DNA of 64,000 bases, taken from contig CAIMFV010000020.1 of assembly GCA_903840435.1 (NCBI GenBank), positions 1-64,000 of the forward strand, in the 5' to 3' direction. Below, piece after piece: positions 1 to 9,087 of this stretch; the stretch's first letter is position 1; each line of letters begins with the position of its first letter. The notes under the pieces are model-generated. The model saw only the letters and a program-made list of their open reading frames with translations. It had not been told where the DNA came from and ran no database searches. Origin of the DNA: an uncultured Caulobacterales bacterium (lineage in GTDB: Bacteria; Pseudomonadota; Alphaproteobacteria; Caulobacterales; Caulobacteraceae). The position numbers and the translations under genes were made by a program.

Positions 1-260
1 ACCTTTCCACCGCTCATCCCGGCGCAGGCCGGGATCAAGAATGTGACCCGCAGACATTTGCAGTTGATCCCCTGGATACAGGCAATCGCAGGTCATGAGC
101 CGAACTTATTGAAATCACGCACCTTTCCACCGCTCATCCCGGCGCAGGCCGGGAACCAGGGCCGGGCCTGCTGAGGTTTGGAGATGATCCTCTGGATACC
201 GGCCTTCGCCGGTATGAGCGGAAGTTATTGAAATTACGCACCTTTCTCCCCCATCTCGCC
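1..260 (+). repeat. Tandem array of a 120-bp palindromic repeat, copy set A
   Basis: Two units start at positions 1 and 121 with the same 33 bases, and a third, decayed unit starts at 240. Each unit carries a GC-rich hairpin core (CCGGCGCAGGCCGGG type) and a second one of opposite orientation (ACCGGCCTTCGCCGGT at about 198-213). The reverse complement of the start of the unit is found at 9239-9262 in array B, so this is one family present in two orientations. The second hairpin of the first unit is degenerate. The array lies just past the 3' end of epmA and may continue left of the window. No coding potential is apparent. Confidence 0.85.
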
Positions 261-273
261 GACCCGCCTTTCC

Positions 274-1335
274 TCAAGGCGTCTCGGCCACTGGCGTCCA
301 GAGAACGTCTTCGATGTGGCGGGCATGGGTGAGCAGCATCACGAGCCGGTCAAAGCCAAGCGCCGCGCCGCTCGCGGGCGGCATCTCGGCCAAGGCTGCC
401 AGAAAGTCCTCGTCCAACGGATAGCGCTCGCCATACCGCCTCTGCCGTTCGTCCATATCGGCGGTGAAGCGGCGTCGCTGTTCGGCAGGGTCGGTTAATT
501 CGCCAAAGGCATTGGCGAGCTCGACCCCACAGGCATAAAGCTCAAACCGTTCAGCAAATCGCCGATCATCGGCACAAGGTCGGGCGAGCGCTGCTTCGAC
601 AACGGGGTAGCGGTCAAGCACGGTCAGACGCCCCTGGCCGAGGTTGGGCTCGATCCGCTCGACCAATACCTTAGAAAATATGTCCGACCAAGTATCGTCC
701 TCGGCCACCCGCACGCCAATCGCCTTTGCGCGCGCGGCAAGGTCGTCGCGAACGCAGGTCCCATCTGGCCGCAAACTGGCGCTGAGATCGATCCCGGCAT
801 GGCGCTGAAAGGCGTCTGCAACACTGAGCCGTTCCGGGGGGAGGAAGGGGTCGGCCTCCTGGCTCCGGAAGCGCAACCGGCTGACCTGCAGCGCTTGCGC
901 CAGAGCAGCAATCAGGTCGGCGCAGTCATCCATCAAAGCCGTATAGGGCGCCGCGCGGCGATACCATTCGAGCAAGGTGAATTCGGGGTGGTGCAGGGGC
1001 CCACGCTCGCGATTGCGCCAGACCTTGGCCAAGGTGAAGAGCTTCTCCTCCCCCGCCGCCAAGAGCTTCTTGCAGGCAAATTCAGGTGAGGTGTGCAGAT
1101 AGAGCCGATGGGCGCTGCCATCTGCGCTCAGGGCTTCTGTCGCAAAGGCGTGCAAATGGGTCTCGTTGCCAGGCGAGATTTGCAAGGCGGCGGTCTCAAC
1201 CTCGATAAAGTCTTGGCTGGCGAAAAAGCCGCGAAGGGCCGCCGTGGCGTGGGTGCGGGCCAAAAGGCGGGGCCGGCGCAGCGCGTGCCGCTCGCGGCTC
1301 CACCAGCGCGAGCCCTGGGCTTGCAAACCGTTCAA
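274..1335 (-). CDS. epmA: EF-P beta-lysylation enzyme EpmA (PoxA/GenX, lysyl-tRNA synthetase-like)
   Basis: EpmA is a paralogue of the class II lysyl-tRNA synthetase catalytic core that attaches (R)-beta-lysine to a conserved lysine of elongation factor P. The protein shows class II motif 2 in the form [20 protein letters not shown] and a C-terminal motif 3 ([10 protein letters not shown]). It lacks the N-terminal anticodon-binding domain, and about 353 residues fits EpmA rather than LysS. I chose TTG at 1335 because a GGAGGA (1350-1345 on this strand) lies 9 nt upstream; a TTG at 1356 has no such site. It is divergent from its substrate gene efp. EpmB, which makes beta-lysine, is not in the window. 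Confidence 0.9.
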   Translation of the reverse strand: MNGLQAQGSRWWSRERHALRRPRLLARTHATAALRGFFASQDFIEVETAALQISPGNETHLHAFATEALSADGSAHRLYLHTSPEFACKKLLAAGEEKLFTLAKVWRNRERGPLHHPEFTLLEWYRRAAPYTALMDDCADLIAALAQALQVSRLRFRSQEADPFLPPERLSVADAFQRHAGIDLSASLRPDGTCVRDDLAARAKAIGVRVAEDDTWSDIFSKVLVERIEPNLGQGRLTVLDRYPVVEAALARPCADDRRFAERFELYACGVELANAFGELTDPAEQRRRFTADMDERQRRYGERYPLDEDFLAALAEMPPASGAALGFDRLVMLLTHARHIEDVLWTPVAETP

Positions 1336-1504
1336 ACCGCAGATTCCTCCGTGCAAACGACCGGGCGCCGATGATTTTTACCGTCGCACACTAGCGCACC
1401 GCCCCCCAAACACGGTAGGAGCCCTGATAAATAACTGTTTCGAGATCGGTATTGAGCGCCCAAAACGTGGCCGCGCCAAGACCCAAGGACAAGAAGGTTT
1501 CCCC

Positions 1505-2071
1505 GTGAAGGTCATCGCCAGTTCGCTTCGAAAAGGCAATGTCGTCGATATTGACGGCAAGCTCTATGTGGTCATGAACGCCGAAAACATCCACCCCGGC
1601 AAGGGCACCCCGGTGACCCAGCTGAATATGCGCCGGATTTCCGACGGGGTGAAGATTTCGGAGCGCTATCGCACCACCGAGCAGGTCGAGCGGGCCATTG
1701 TCGACGACCGGGAACACACCTTCCTCTATGCTGACGGCGACGGCTTCCATTTCATGAATCCGGAAAGCTTTGACCAATTGACCGCAACGGCGGATGTGGT
1801 CGGCGACGCTGCGCCCTATTTGCAAGAGGGCATGGCGGTCATGCTGTCGACCCATAATGACGTTCCCATCGCCATCGACCTGCCTCGCACGGCGGTGTTG
1901 GAGGTTGTCGACACCGAACCCAGCGTCAAGGGACAGACGGCCTCGTCATCCTATAAGCCGGCCATGTTGTCGAACGGTGTGCGCACGGCCGTGCCGCCCT
2001 ATATTTCCGTCGGCACCAAGATTGTCGTTTTGACCGAAGACGGCTCTTATCTTGAGCGCGCCAAGGACTAA
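1505..2071 (+). CDS. efp: Elongation factor P
   Basis: EF-P binds the ribosome next to the P site and relieves stalling at polyproline stretches. The 188-residue product has the usual three beta-barrel domains. The modification loop HPGKGTP places the acceptor lysine at residue 33, and the C-terminal part contains [10 protein letters not shown]. The GTG start at 1505 is preceded by AGAAGG at 1492-1497 with a 7-nt spacer and gives the family-typical N-terminus [11 protein letters not shown]. The open frame continues upstream to 1166, but that part overlaps epmA and is not EF-P. Divergent transcription with epmA puts the factor and its modifying enzyme under one intergenic control region of about 170 bp. 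Confidence 0.97.
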   Translation: MKVIASSLRKGNVVDIDGKLYVVMNAENIHPGKGTPVTQLNMRRISDGVKISERYRTTEQVERAIVDDREHTFLYADGDGFHFMNPESFDQLTATADVVGDAAPYLQEGMAVMLSTHNDVPIAIDLPRTAVLEVVDTEPSVKGQTASSSYKPAMLSNGVRTAVPPYISVGTKIVVLTEDGSYLERAKD

Positions 2072-2173
2072 GGGCCCCCGCCTGACTGGCGAACTGTGCG
2101 CCGAGCGCAAGTTTGTGCGAGATCAAGGGCTAAGTCTCCGGGCAAGGTTAGAGCGGAAGCGCGGGAGAAGGCC

Positions 2174-3589
2174 ATGACCACCCATGTTTCGCCACCAGAC
2201 GCTGATCGCGCCCAGCGCGCCGCGCGGGTTGAAGCCCGTCTCGCCTCCCAGCTTGGCGAGCGCTTAACGCGCAACACCGCCTTGCGCGAACAACATGGGC
2301 GGGGCGAGGGCTTAAGGGATCTGGCCATGCCCGATCTGGTGGCCTTTCCCCTCTCGACCGAGGAGGTCGCCGACATTGTCCGCGCCTGTGCGGCGGAGCG
2401 CTTGCCCATTATTCCCTTTGGCGCGGGGACGTCGCTGGAGGGCCATGTCAGCGCGCCGTTTGGCGGTCTATCCCTCGATATGACCCGCATGGACAAGGTG
2501 TTGGAAATCAACGCCGAAAGCCTCGATTGTCGGGTGCAGGCGGGCGTGACCCGTCTTGGCCTAAACGCCGAGTTGAAAAGCCTTGGACTGTTCTTTCCGC
2601 TCGATCCAGGCGCCAATGCCACCTTGGGCGGCATGGCCGCAACCCGGGCCTCTGGCACCAATGCGGTGCGCTATGGCACCATGCGCGAGGTGGTGCTGGG
2701 CTTAACCGTTGTCACACCATCGGGCGAGGTGATCCAGACCGGCGGTCGGGCGCGCAAGTCGTCGGCCGGCTATGATCTGACCCGGCTCTATATTGGCTCG
2801 GAAGGGACGCTCGGCGTCATTACCGAGGTGGCGGTTCGGCTGTTCGGTGTGCCAGAGATGGTCTCTTCCGCCGTCTGCCAGTTTGCCGATTTGCAAAGCG
2901 CTGTGGGCGTGGTGATCCTGGCCCTGCAGATGGGCCTGCCCCTGGCCCGCATTGAGCTCGCCGACGCCACGACCATGCTGGGTTTCGCCAAGAGCGCTAA
3001 ATTGACCGAAATGGCGCCCCTGCCGACACTGTTCTTAGAATTTCATGGCGGGCCCAAGGCCGTGGCCGAACAGATCGAAAGCTTCCGCGACATCGCCGAT
3101 AGTTTTGGCGCTCAGGGCTTTCAGTTCGCTGAGCGCGAGGAAGATCGCACCCGGCTGTGGAAGGCGCGGCACGACGCCTATTATTCGGGCCTGGCGCTGG
3201 CGCCCGGCTGTGAAAGCTTGGTCACCGACGCCTGCGTGCCAATCTCGGCCCTGGCCGACTGTCTAAAGGACTGCGCGGCGGCGGCGGAAGCGTCTCGCCT
3301 CATCTGTCCGATTGTCGGCCATGTGGGCGACGGCAATTTCCATATGATGCCGCTCTTCCATCCAGATCACCCCGACGAGCGCGCCCGCGCCGAGGCGCTA
3401 GCTCAAGAGGTCGGCCGCATCGCCCAGGCCTATGGCGGCACCTGTACCGGCGAACACGGCATCGGCGTCCATAAGATCGACGCCCTGGTGCGCGAACACG
3501 GCCCCGCCGTCGCCGTCATGCAAGCCATCAAACACGCCCTCGACCCCCACGGCCTAATGAACCCCGGCAAGACCTTGCCGAGCGTGTGA
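2174..3589 (+). CDS. FAD-linked D-lactate/glycolate-type dehydrogenase
   Basis: The 471-residue protein has an N-terminal PCMH-type FAD-binding domain (FAD_binding_4; PFGAGTSLEGH near residue 80, then DPGANATLGGMAATRASGTN) and a C-terminal FAD-oxidase domain with the metal/substrate region VGHVGDGNFH and GEHGIGVHK near the end. This is the layout of cytochrome-linked D-lactate dehydrogenase (Dld/LDHD) and GlcD. The LDHD type is the better guess because no glcE or glcF follows. The ATG at 2174 has GGAGAAGG just upstream. It ends 11 bp from the convergent lpdA, with a G-rich hairpin (GTGAG/CTCAC, 3586-3604) across the junction. The true substrate cannot be read from the sequence. Confidence 0.85.
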   Translation: MTTHVSPPDADRAQRAARVEARLASQLGERLTRNTALREQHGRGEGLRDLAMPDLVAFPLSTEEVADIVRACAAERLPIIPFGAGTSLEGHVSAPFGGLSLDMTRMDKVLEINAESLDCRVQAGVTRLGLNAELKSLGLFFPLDPGANATLGGMAATRASGTNAVRYGTMREVVLGLTVVTPSGEVIQTGGRARKSSAGYDLTRLYIGSEGTLGVITEVAVRLFGVPEMVSSAVCQFADLQSAVGVVILALQMGLPLARIELADATTMLGFAKSAKLTEMAPLPTLFLEFHGGPKAVAEQIESFRDIADSFGAQGFQFAEREEDRTRLWKARHDAYYSGLALAPGCESLVTDACVPISALADCLKDCAAAAEASRLICPIVGHVGDGNFHMMPLFHPDHPDERARAEALAQEVGRIAQAYGGTCTGEHGIGVHKIDALVREHGPAVAVMQAIKHALDPHGLMNPGKTLPSV

Positions 3590-3600
3590 GTGGGGGGGGC

Positions 3601-5013
3601 TCACGCCTGCATGGTCCAGCCTTCGACGCCCATGGCGGCTTGGCGCAGGGCTTCGGAGCGGGTGGGGTGGGGGTGGCAGGTGCGGGCGACGTCTTCGGAG
3701 GCGGCGGAAAACTCCATGGCTACACAATATTCGCCAATCATCTCCCCGACCTGCGGCCCGATCATATGGGCGCCGAGGATGCGGTCAGTGGTGGCGTCGG
3801 CCAGCACCTTCACAAAGCCCTCCGCCTCATGATTGACCTTGGCGCGGCTATTGGCGGCAAAGGGGAATTTGCCGACCTTATAGGCAATGCCGGAGGCCTT
3901 TAGCTCTTCCTCGGTCTTGCCGACCCAGGCGACTTCGGGGCTAGTATAGACGACGCCTGGAATGACATCATAGTTCACATGGCCCGCCTTGCCGGCAATC
4001 AGCTCGATACAGGCCACGGCCTCGTCCTCGGCCTTGTGGGCCAGCATGGGGCCAACCGTGGCGTCGCCAATGGCATAGACGCCCGCCGCCTTGGTCTTGA
4101 AATGATCGGTGGGAATAAAGCCGCGCGGGTCAAGCTCCACACCGACCGAGGCGAGGTTAAGGCCTGCGGTAAAGGGCCTGCGACCCACGGCGACCAGGAC
4201 AGCGTCCACCTCTAAGGTTTCGGGCGCGCCGCCCTTGACCGGCTCGAAGGTTAGGGCAACGCCCGTGGTCTTCTTGCCCTTGCTGATCAACTTGGCGCCG
4301 GTGACCTTTTGGCCCAAGCGGAACACCATGCCCTGCTTGGTCAAGGATCTTTGAAACGCGGTGGCGACCTCGCCATCGGCGCCGGGGATCACCCGGTCGA
4401 GGAATTCCACCACCGTCACCTCCGCCCCCAAGCGGCGCCAGACCGAGCCAAGCTCCAGGCCGATCACGCCCGCGCCGATGACGGCTAAGGATTTGGGCGG
4501 GGACTTGAACGCCAGCGCGCCGGTGGAATCAACAATGAATTCCTGATCGATCTCGATGCCAGGAATACGGGTCGGCTCGGAGCCCGTGGCGATGACCACT
4601 GCCTTCGCCTCCAGCACCTGTTCGGCGCCATCGGCGGCAGTGACCGCCACCCGGCCGGGACCGTCCAGGCGACCCATGCCCTTGATCCAGTCGACCTTGT
4701 TTTTCTTGAAGAGGAATTCAATGCCCTTGGTCAGGCCAGTGACACTGTCGCTCTTTTGCGCCTGCATCTGGGTGAGGTCGAGCCCGACCTGTCCAGTAAT
4801 GCCAAGACCGGCAAAGTCTTTGCGGGCAATTTCATAAAGCTCGGAGGCATGTAATAGCGCTTTCGACGGGATGCAGCCGACATTGAGACAGGTGCCGCCG
4901 AGCGTGGCGCGCATCTCAACACAGGCGACTTTCAGCCCCAACTGACCGGCCCGAATGGCGGCATTATAGCCGCCCGGTCCGCCGCCGATGATTACAACAT
5001 CATATGCCGCCAT
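3601..5013 (-). CDS. lpdA: Dihydrolipoyl dehydrogenase (E3)
   Basis: E3 reoxidises dihydrolipoamide in 2-oxoacid dehydrogenase complexes and the glycine cleavage system, passing electrons to NAD+. The 470-residue product starts with the FAD dinucleotide fold GGGPGG (residues 10-15). It has the redox disulfide CLNVGC (Cys42 and Cys47), a second nucleotide fold ([13 protein letters not shown]) and the C-terminal dimerisation domain with the His-Glu pair in HPHPTRSE. No E1 or E2 gene is adjacent, so this copy is separate from its complexes or one of several. It is convergent with the FAD dehydrogenase gene. Confidence 0.96.
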   Translation of the reverse strand: MAAYDVVIIGGGPGGYNAAIRAGQLGLKVACVEMRATLGGTCLNVGCIPSKALLHASELYEIARKDFAGLGITGQVGLDLTQMQAQKSDSVTGLTKGIEFLFKKNKVDWIKGMGRLDGPGRVAVTAADGAEQVLEAKAVVIATGSEPTRIPGIEIDQEFIVDSTGALAFKSPPKSLAVIGAGVIGLELGSVWRRLGAEVTVVEFLDRVIPGADGEVATAFQRSLTKQGMVFRLGQKVTGAKLISKGKKTTGVALTFEPVKGGAPETLEVDAVLVAVGRRPFTAGLNLASVGVELDPRGFIPTDHFKTKAAGVYAIGDATVGPMLAHKAEDEAVACIELIAGKAGHVNYDVIPGVVYTSPEVAWVGKTEEELKASGIAYKVGKFPFAANSRAKVNHEAEGFVKVLADATTDRILGAHMIGPQVGEMIGEYCVAMEFSAASEDVARTCHPHPTRSEALRQAAMGVEGWTMQA

Positions 5014-5104
5014 GGTCGTATCCTAAGCCTGCCGTCGGGATGGTCACACGGGCTCTGATACCAGCGTTTGCGCAGGGCGGGCGACACCTTTTTTGCCAAA
5101 CCTC

Positions 5105-5557
5105 TCAGCGATTCGTCGAACCCTGTGATGGGCGAATCCAAATCCAGGTCTGGCTATCGCACAGACCGGCAAACACGCAGCCGGTCACCTTGAGGGTTTT
5201 GGTATCCACCACCTCAAGCTTGCCATCATAGGTATGGCCATCGAGCGGGCGATAGAGCTTGCCGCCTCGCCAGGTGGTCGGTCCCCCGGAAAGGGCCGAA
5301 ACGATGACCAGCCCCTTGATCTGGCGACTGCGCAGGGCGGTATTGGTATTGCGAAGATCCGCCGTCTCGGGGTGAGCCTTCAAGTGGTCAGAGCTTAACA
5401 GCCGCCCGCACAGCTTATCGCCGCAGTCAAACAGTTCTATCTCGGCATTATCATCTGGCGAGTGCCAGACGCCATCAACAGGCGATGCAACCGACCGGCT
5501 TCCGAGCGGGCAAAGGATGAGGGCGGCGAGGACAAAAGCGGGGATGGCGAGCTTCAT
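5105..5557 (-). CDS. Secreted DUF2147 family protein
   Basis: This 150-residue protein begins with a clear signal peptide (MKLAIPAFVLAALILCPLG, then an AXA-like SVA-SPV site). The mature part opens with DGVWHSPDDNAEIELFDCG and LCGRL, the usual start of DUF2147, a periplasmic lipocalin-like family of unknown role. Three to four cysteines could form disulfides. It lies 15 bp downstream of the LysR gene on the same strand and is probably co-transcribed with it. Confidence 0.75.
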   Translation of the reverse strand: MKLAIPAFVLAALILCPLGSRSVASPVDGVWHSPDDNAEIELFDCGDKLCGRLLSSDHLKAHPETADLRNTNTALRSRQIKGLVIVSALSGGPTTWRGGKLYRPLDGHTYDGKLEVVDTKTLKVTGCVFAGLCDSQTWIWIRPSQGSTNR

Positions 5558-5572
5558 GGTCGAGCGCGTCTC

Positions 5573-6478
5573 TTAAGCGGTTGCAACATAATCGCTGAGC
5601 GTGCTTACCAGATGGTTGAAAACAAGGCGAACCCGTGGATTATCGCGCAGGCTTTCATGAGTGACCACCCACATTTCTAGCTCGAAGCGCGCCAGGTCGG
5701 GCAAGACCCGGTGCAAGGTCGCATCAGCGCCCGCCAAGGGTACGTGGCAGACGCCAAGTCCGAGGCCAGCGCGCAGGGCCGCCAATTGGGCAAGGTCTGA
5801 ATCGGTGCGATAACGAAATCGATCAGCAAACGTCGCCCAATTGGCGCCGATGGAGCGTGCGCCGCCATCGTCTCGGTCAAAGCCGATCAAAGCGTGGTCG
5901 GTGAGGTCGGCAACATCTTGGGGGGCGGGCCGATGAGCAAAATAGCTCGCAGCGCCAAACAGGCCGAGCTCAACCTGTCCGATCCGGCGCGCCACCAGCG
6001 CCGCCTGAACCGGGCGCACCATGCGCACTGCAATATCGGCGTCGCGGCGCAACAGGTCTTGGGCTGAATTGGTGGCGACGAGCTCAAGGGTTAGGTTGGG
6101 ATAGGCGCGCATGAGGGGGGCCAGTCGCGGGGGCAGGACAGCGCCGCCGACAATTTCGCTGGTCGTAATCCGAACGACGCCCTTACCGGGGTCTGTGACG
6201 TCGCTGGCGCTGCGGGCCATGGCTTCCGCCGCCGCCGCCATGGCTTGGGCGTCCGGCAACAGGCGCGCGCCTGCTTCGGTGAGAACGAGGCCGCGCGAGG
6301 CGCGCAAGAAAAGCGCCACCCTCAAGCCTTGTTCAAGCCGATCAATCTGGCGACCAAGGGTCGGTTGGGTCAGGCCCAGACGCCGCGCTGCCGCCGACAG
6401 GCTGCCGGTCTCTGCCGCTGCCAAAAAGGCGCGCGCATGGGCCCAGTCACTCAAGGTCGGGTTCTTGTGCTCACTCAT
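5573..6478 (-). CDS. LysR-family transcriptional regulator
   Basis: This is a 301-residue LysR-type regulator. The N-terminal winged helix-turn-helix is clear (SLSAAARRLGLTQPTLGRQI, about residues 25-44) and is followed by a periplasmic-binding-protein-like effector domain starting near residue 95 (VRITTSEIVGGAVLPPRL). I placed the start at ATG 6478; ATG 6490, four codons upstream, is also possible, and neither has a strong ribosome site. The frame stays open to 6787, but that part crosses the divergent gene. The short AT-rich gap to the divergent membrane protein gene (6479-6589) is the natural binding region, so that gene is the likely target. The effector is unknown. Confidence 0.88.
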   Translation of the reverse strand: MSEHKNPTLSDWAHARAFLAAAETGSLSAAARRLGLTQPTLGRQIDRLEQGLRVALFLRASRGLVLTEAGARLLPDAQAMAAAAEAMARSASDVTDPGKGVVRITTSEIVGGAVLPPRLAPLMRAYPNLTLELVATNSAQDLLRRDADIAVRMVRPVQAALVARRIGQVELGLFGAASYFAHRPAPQDVADLTDHALIGFDRDDGGARSIGANWATFADRFRYRTDSDLAQLAALRAGLGLGVCHVPLAGADATLHRVLPDLARFELEMWVVTHESLRDNPRVRLVFNHLVSTLSDYVATA

Positions 6479-6589
6479 ACAAAAATGCATACCATATCTA
6501 CTATAATCGCCAATTTTATTTAGTCTCGGGTGCTGGGCAAATGCGGGCCGCGGGATCATCCTGTCTCGCCTATCGGATGGGGACATTTC

Positions 6590-7237
6590 ATGTTTGTCGG
6601 ACACTTTGCGGCAGGCCTTGCGGCCAAGGCGGCTGAGCCAAAGGCACCGCTGTTTCTCTATATTGCGGCGAGCCAATTCATGGACTGGGGCTGGAGTGGC
6701 CTTGTCCTGGCCGGAGTTGAGCATTTCCGCATGGCGCCGACCCTGCCGGGCAGTCCGCTCGATCTCTATGATATGCCCTGGACCCACAGCCTGCCGGGCG
6801 CGCTTGCCTGGTCAGTCGCCGGGGGCGCCATCGCCAAATATCTGTTCAAGGTTCCGACCCGCGCGGCGGCGTTTGTCGGGGCGGCGGTCTTTTCCCACTG
6901 GGGGCTTGATCTCTTGGTGCACAGGCCGGATCTGGAAGTCTGGCCCGGCGGACCCCGATTAGGCTTTGGATTGTGGAACCATCCAGTGCCGGAAATGATT
7001 GTCGAGATGGGGCTTTTGGCATTTGCAGCGCTCTTCTGGAGCGCCCAGCGCACCCGTGAGGGGCGCAGCACCTGGACCGCCGGGCTTTTCCTGTCGGGGC
7101 TCGTGCTTGTCCAATACATCTCAGTTGCCCTGCCAAAAGACGGCCCGCCTCAGGGCATGGCCTTGTCGGCCCTGGCCACCTATCTGATTGTCACGGCTCT
7201 AGCGTGGCTCTTGGATCGCAAACCGGCGTCTCTCTAG
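6590..7237 (+). CDS. Predicted multi-pass membrane protein, metal-dependent-hydrolase-like
   Basis: This 215-residue product begins MFVGHFAAGLAAKAAEPKAP and has four or five hydrophobic segments. The early His (GHFAAG), later Asp/His residues (DMPWTHSLPGAL, SHWGLDLLVHRPD) and overall shape recall small membrane-bound metal-dependent hydrolases of the YbcI/DUF457 sort, but I cannot name it. The ATG at 6590 is preceded by GGATGGGG. It is divergent from the LysR gene. It is convergent with the aminopeptidase P gene, whose stop codon overlaps its own. Confidence 0.65.
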   Translation: MFVGHFAAGLAAKAAEPKAPLFLYIAASQFMDWGWSGLVLAGVEHFRMAPTLPGSPLDLYDMPWTHSLPGALAWSVAGGAIAKYLFKVPTRAAAFVGAAVFSHWGLDLLVHRPDLEVWPGGPRLGFGLWNHPVPEMIVEMGLLAFAALFWSAQRTREGRSTWTAGLFLSGLVLVQYISVALPKDGPPQGMALSALATYLIVTALAWLLDRKPASL

Positions 7238-7242
7238 AGAGA
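7229..7242. other. 14-bp perfect palindrome holding two convergent stop codons
   Basis: TCTCTCTAGAGAGA is perfectly self-complementary. Its central CTAG provides the TAG stop of both the membrane protein gene (+ strand, 7235-7237) and the aminopeptidase gene (- strand, 7236-7234). As a result both proteins end in Ala-Ser-Leu. There is no T-tract, so this is not a classic terminator, although the RNA from either strand could form a short hairpin. Confidence 0.8.
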
Positions 7243-9045
7243 GGCGCAGGCCCCGTGCAGCCAATGGCGGACCTCGGTCTCGACGCGGGGGCCGATCTCG
7301 GCATAGACCTTGGCGTGATAGGCGTTTAGCCAGACGCGCTCTTCGGCGCTCAAATGCTCGACCGCGATCAGATTTCTGTCGATGGGGGCCAGGGTCAAAC
7401 TGTCAAAGCCGTGCATGGGCCGCTCGCCGCCCTCTGGGATGACCGCCTCAGTCACCACCTGCAGGTTTTCGATGCGGATGCCATAGGCGCCCTCTTTGTA
7501 GAAACCGGGTTCGTTGGACAGGATCATACCGGGTTGCAGGGCGGTGGTATTGGGCGCCTTGGCGATCCGTTGCGGACCTTCGTGGACCCCCAGATAACTG
7601 CCGACGCCGTGGCCTGTGCCATGATCATAGTCGAGGCCCGCCGCCCACAAGGCCATCCTGGCCAGGACGTCAAGGGCTGAGCCCGTGGTGCCGGGCGGGA
7701 AGCGAACGCGGGCGAGGGCAATATGGCCCTTCAGCACCAGGGTGAAGCGATGGCGCATCTCCGGGCTTGGCGTGCCAATGGCGATGGTGCGGGTCACATC
7801 GGTGGTGCCGTCGAGATATTGGCCGCCAGAATCGACCAATAACAGCTCTCCGGGCTTGACGCGCAAATTGGTCTTCGCGGTCGGGCGATAGTGGGTGATG
7901 GCGCCGTTCGGACCGGCACCAGCAATGGTATCAAAGCTTAAGTCTTGCAAGGCGCCGGTTGCAGCGCGGAAGCCTTCCAACTTGGTGACGGTTTCAATCT
8001 CGTCCGGCGGCGCGGTTTGGCCCTCGGTGGCCAGCCAATGGAGAAAGCGGGCGAGTGCCGCACCATCCCGGCGATGGGCTTCCTTCGACCCCTCGATCTC
8101 AACGGCGTTTTTGGTCGCGCGGGGTAGGGCGCAAGGGTCGGGCCCGCGGACAATCTGAGCGCCAGCTTGCTCAAGATGGGTGAAGTACCAGGCCGAGGCC
8201 AGGGCCGGATCGAGCAGCACCTTTTTGCCGCGCAGGCTGGTCAAGGCGGGGGCCAGATCGTCTGGCGTGGCGAGACTGACCTCATTGCCAAGCCAGGCTG
8301 GCAATTCGGCGCTGACCTTGACCGGATCGAGGAAGAGTTGTGCCTGACCGTCACGGCTGACAATCGCCTGACCCAGCGGCAAGGGCGTGCGAATGACGTC
8401 GCCGCCGCGCATATTGAACAACCAGGCGAGCGAGGCGGGTGAGGTCAGGACCACACAGTCCGCCCCCGCTGCCTCGACGCTTTGGCCAATCGCGGCGCGC
8501 TTTTCCGCTGCCGCCACGCCTGAAAAGCCCTCCGCATGGGGAATGATCTTCGCCTGAGGTTGGGCGGGACGGGTGGTCCAGGCCCGATCAACCGGATTAA
8601 CGTCGAGCGCCACCAGTTCGACCCCGCCGCGCCGGGCCGAGGCCTTTAGCCGGTCGAGTGCATCCGGCGCATGCAAGCGCGGATCATAGCCAATGCGCGC
8701 GCCGGACCCGGCTTCGCGCTCGAGATAGCCAGCAACCCCACCTTCGACCAGATCGTAATAGCCAAACAGGCTGGCATCGGTTTGGGCCCGCACCTGAAGG
8801 GTGTAGCGCCCATCGACGAAAAGCGCCGCCTTGTCGGCCATCACCACCGCCGCGCCCGCCGAGCCGGTAAAGCCCGTGGCAAAGGCCAGCCGCTCATTCG
8901 CCGCTGGCAAATACTCATTATTGTGCTCATCCTCATGCGGGATGATCACCCCATCCAAGCCCTGACGCGCCAACTCGGCACGGATCAAGGGCAGGTGCTT
9001 TTGCCCAAACGAGGGATCGGCGCTGTCTTCGAAATTCTGGAACAT
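7234..9045 (-). CDS. pepP: Xaa-Pro aminopeptidase (aminopeptidase P, M24 family)
   Basis: This 603-residue enzyme should remove N-terminal residues that precede proline. It has the three-part build of the long eukaryote-like aminopeptidase P (XPNPEP1 type): two creatinase-N domains up to about residue 310, then the pita-bread peptidase. Metal ligands are visible in LLVDSGGQYLDGTTDVTRT (two Asp), GTGHGVGSYLGVHE (His) and SNEPGFYKEGAYGIRIEN (two Glu). The length is much greater than E. coli PepP (about 440). It is probably cytoplasmic, as there is no signal peptide. The region upstream of its start is filled by repeat array B. Confidence 0.92.
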   Translation of the reverse strand: MFQNFEDSADPSFGQKHLPLIRAELARQGLDGVIIPHEDEHNNEYLPAANERLAFATGFTGSAGAAVVMADKAALFVDGRYTLQVRAQTDASLFGYYDLVEGGVAGYLEREAGSGARIGYDPRLHAPDALDRLKASARRGGVELVALDVNPVDRAWTTRPAQPQAKIIPHAEGFSGVAAAEKRAAIGQSVEAAGADCVVLTSPASLAWLFNMRGGDVIRTPLPLGQAIVSRDGQAQLFLDPVKVSAELPAWLGNEVSLATPDDLAPALTSLRGKKVLLDPALASAWYFTHLEQAGAQIVRGPDPCALPRATKNAVEIEGSKEAHRRDGAALARFLHWLATEGQTAPPDEIETVTKLEGFRAATGALQDLSFDTIAGAGPNGAITHYRPTAKTNLRVKPGELLLVDSGGQYLDGTTDVTRTIAIGTPSPEMRHRFTLVLKGHIALARVRFPPGTTGSALDVLARMALWAAGLDYDHGTGHGVGSYLGVHEGPQRIAKAPNTTALQPGMILSNEPGFYKEGAYGIRIENLQVVTEAVIPEGGERPMHGFDSLTLAPIDRNLIAVEHLSAEERVWLNAYHAKVYAEIGPRVETEVRHWLHGACASL

Positions 9046-9087
9046 GACATGATCTTAGCTCGGAAGGTGCGCAGGAGGAAAGAGGGG

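Noticed and set aside
1166-1504. N-terminal extension of the efp frame
   Set aside because: It overlaps epmA and has no homology to EF-P; GTG 1505 with its ribosome site gives the correct protein start.
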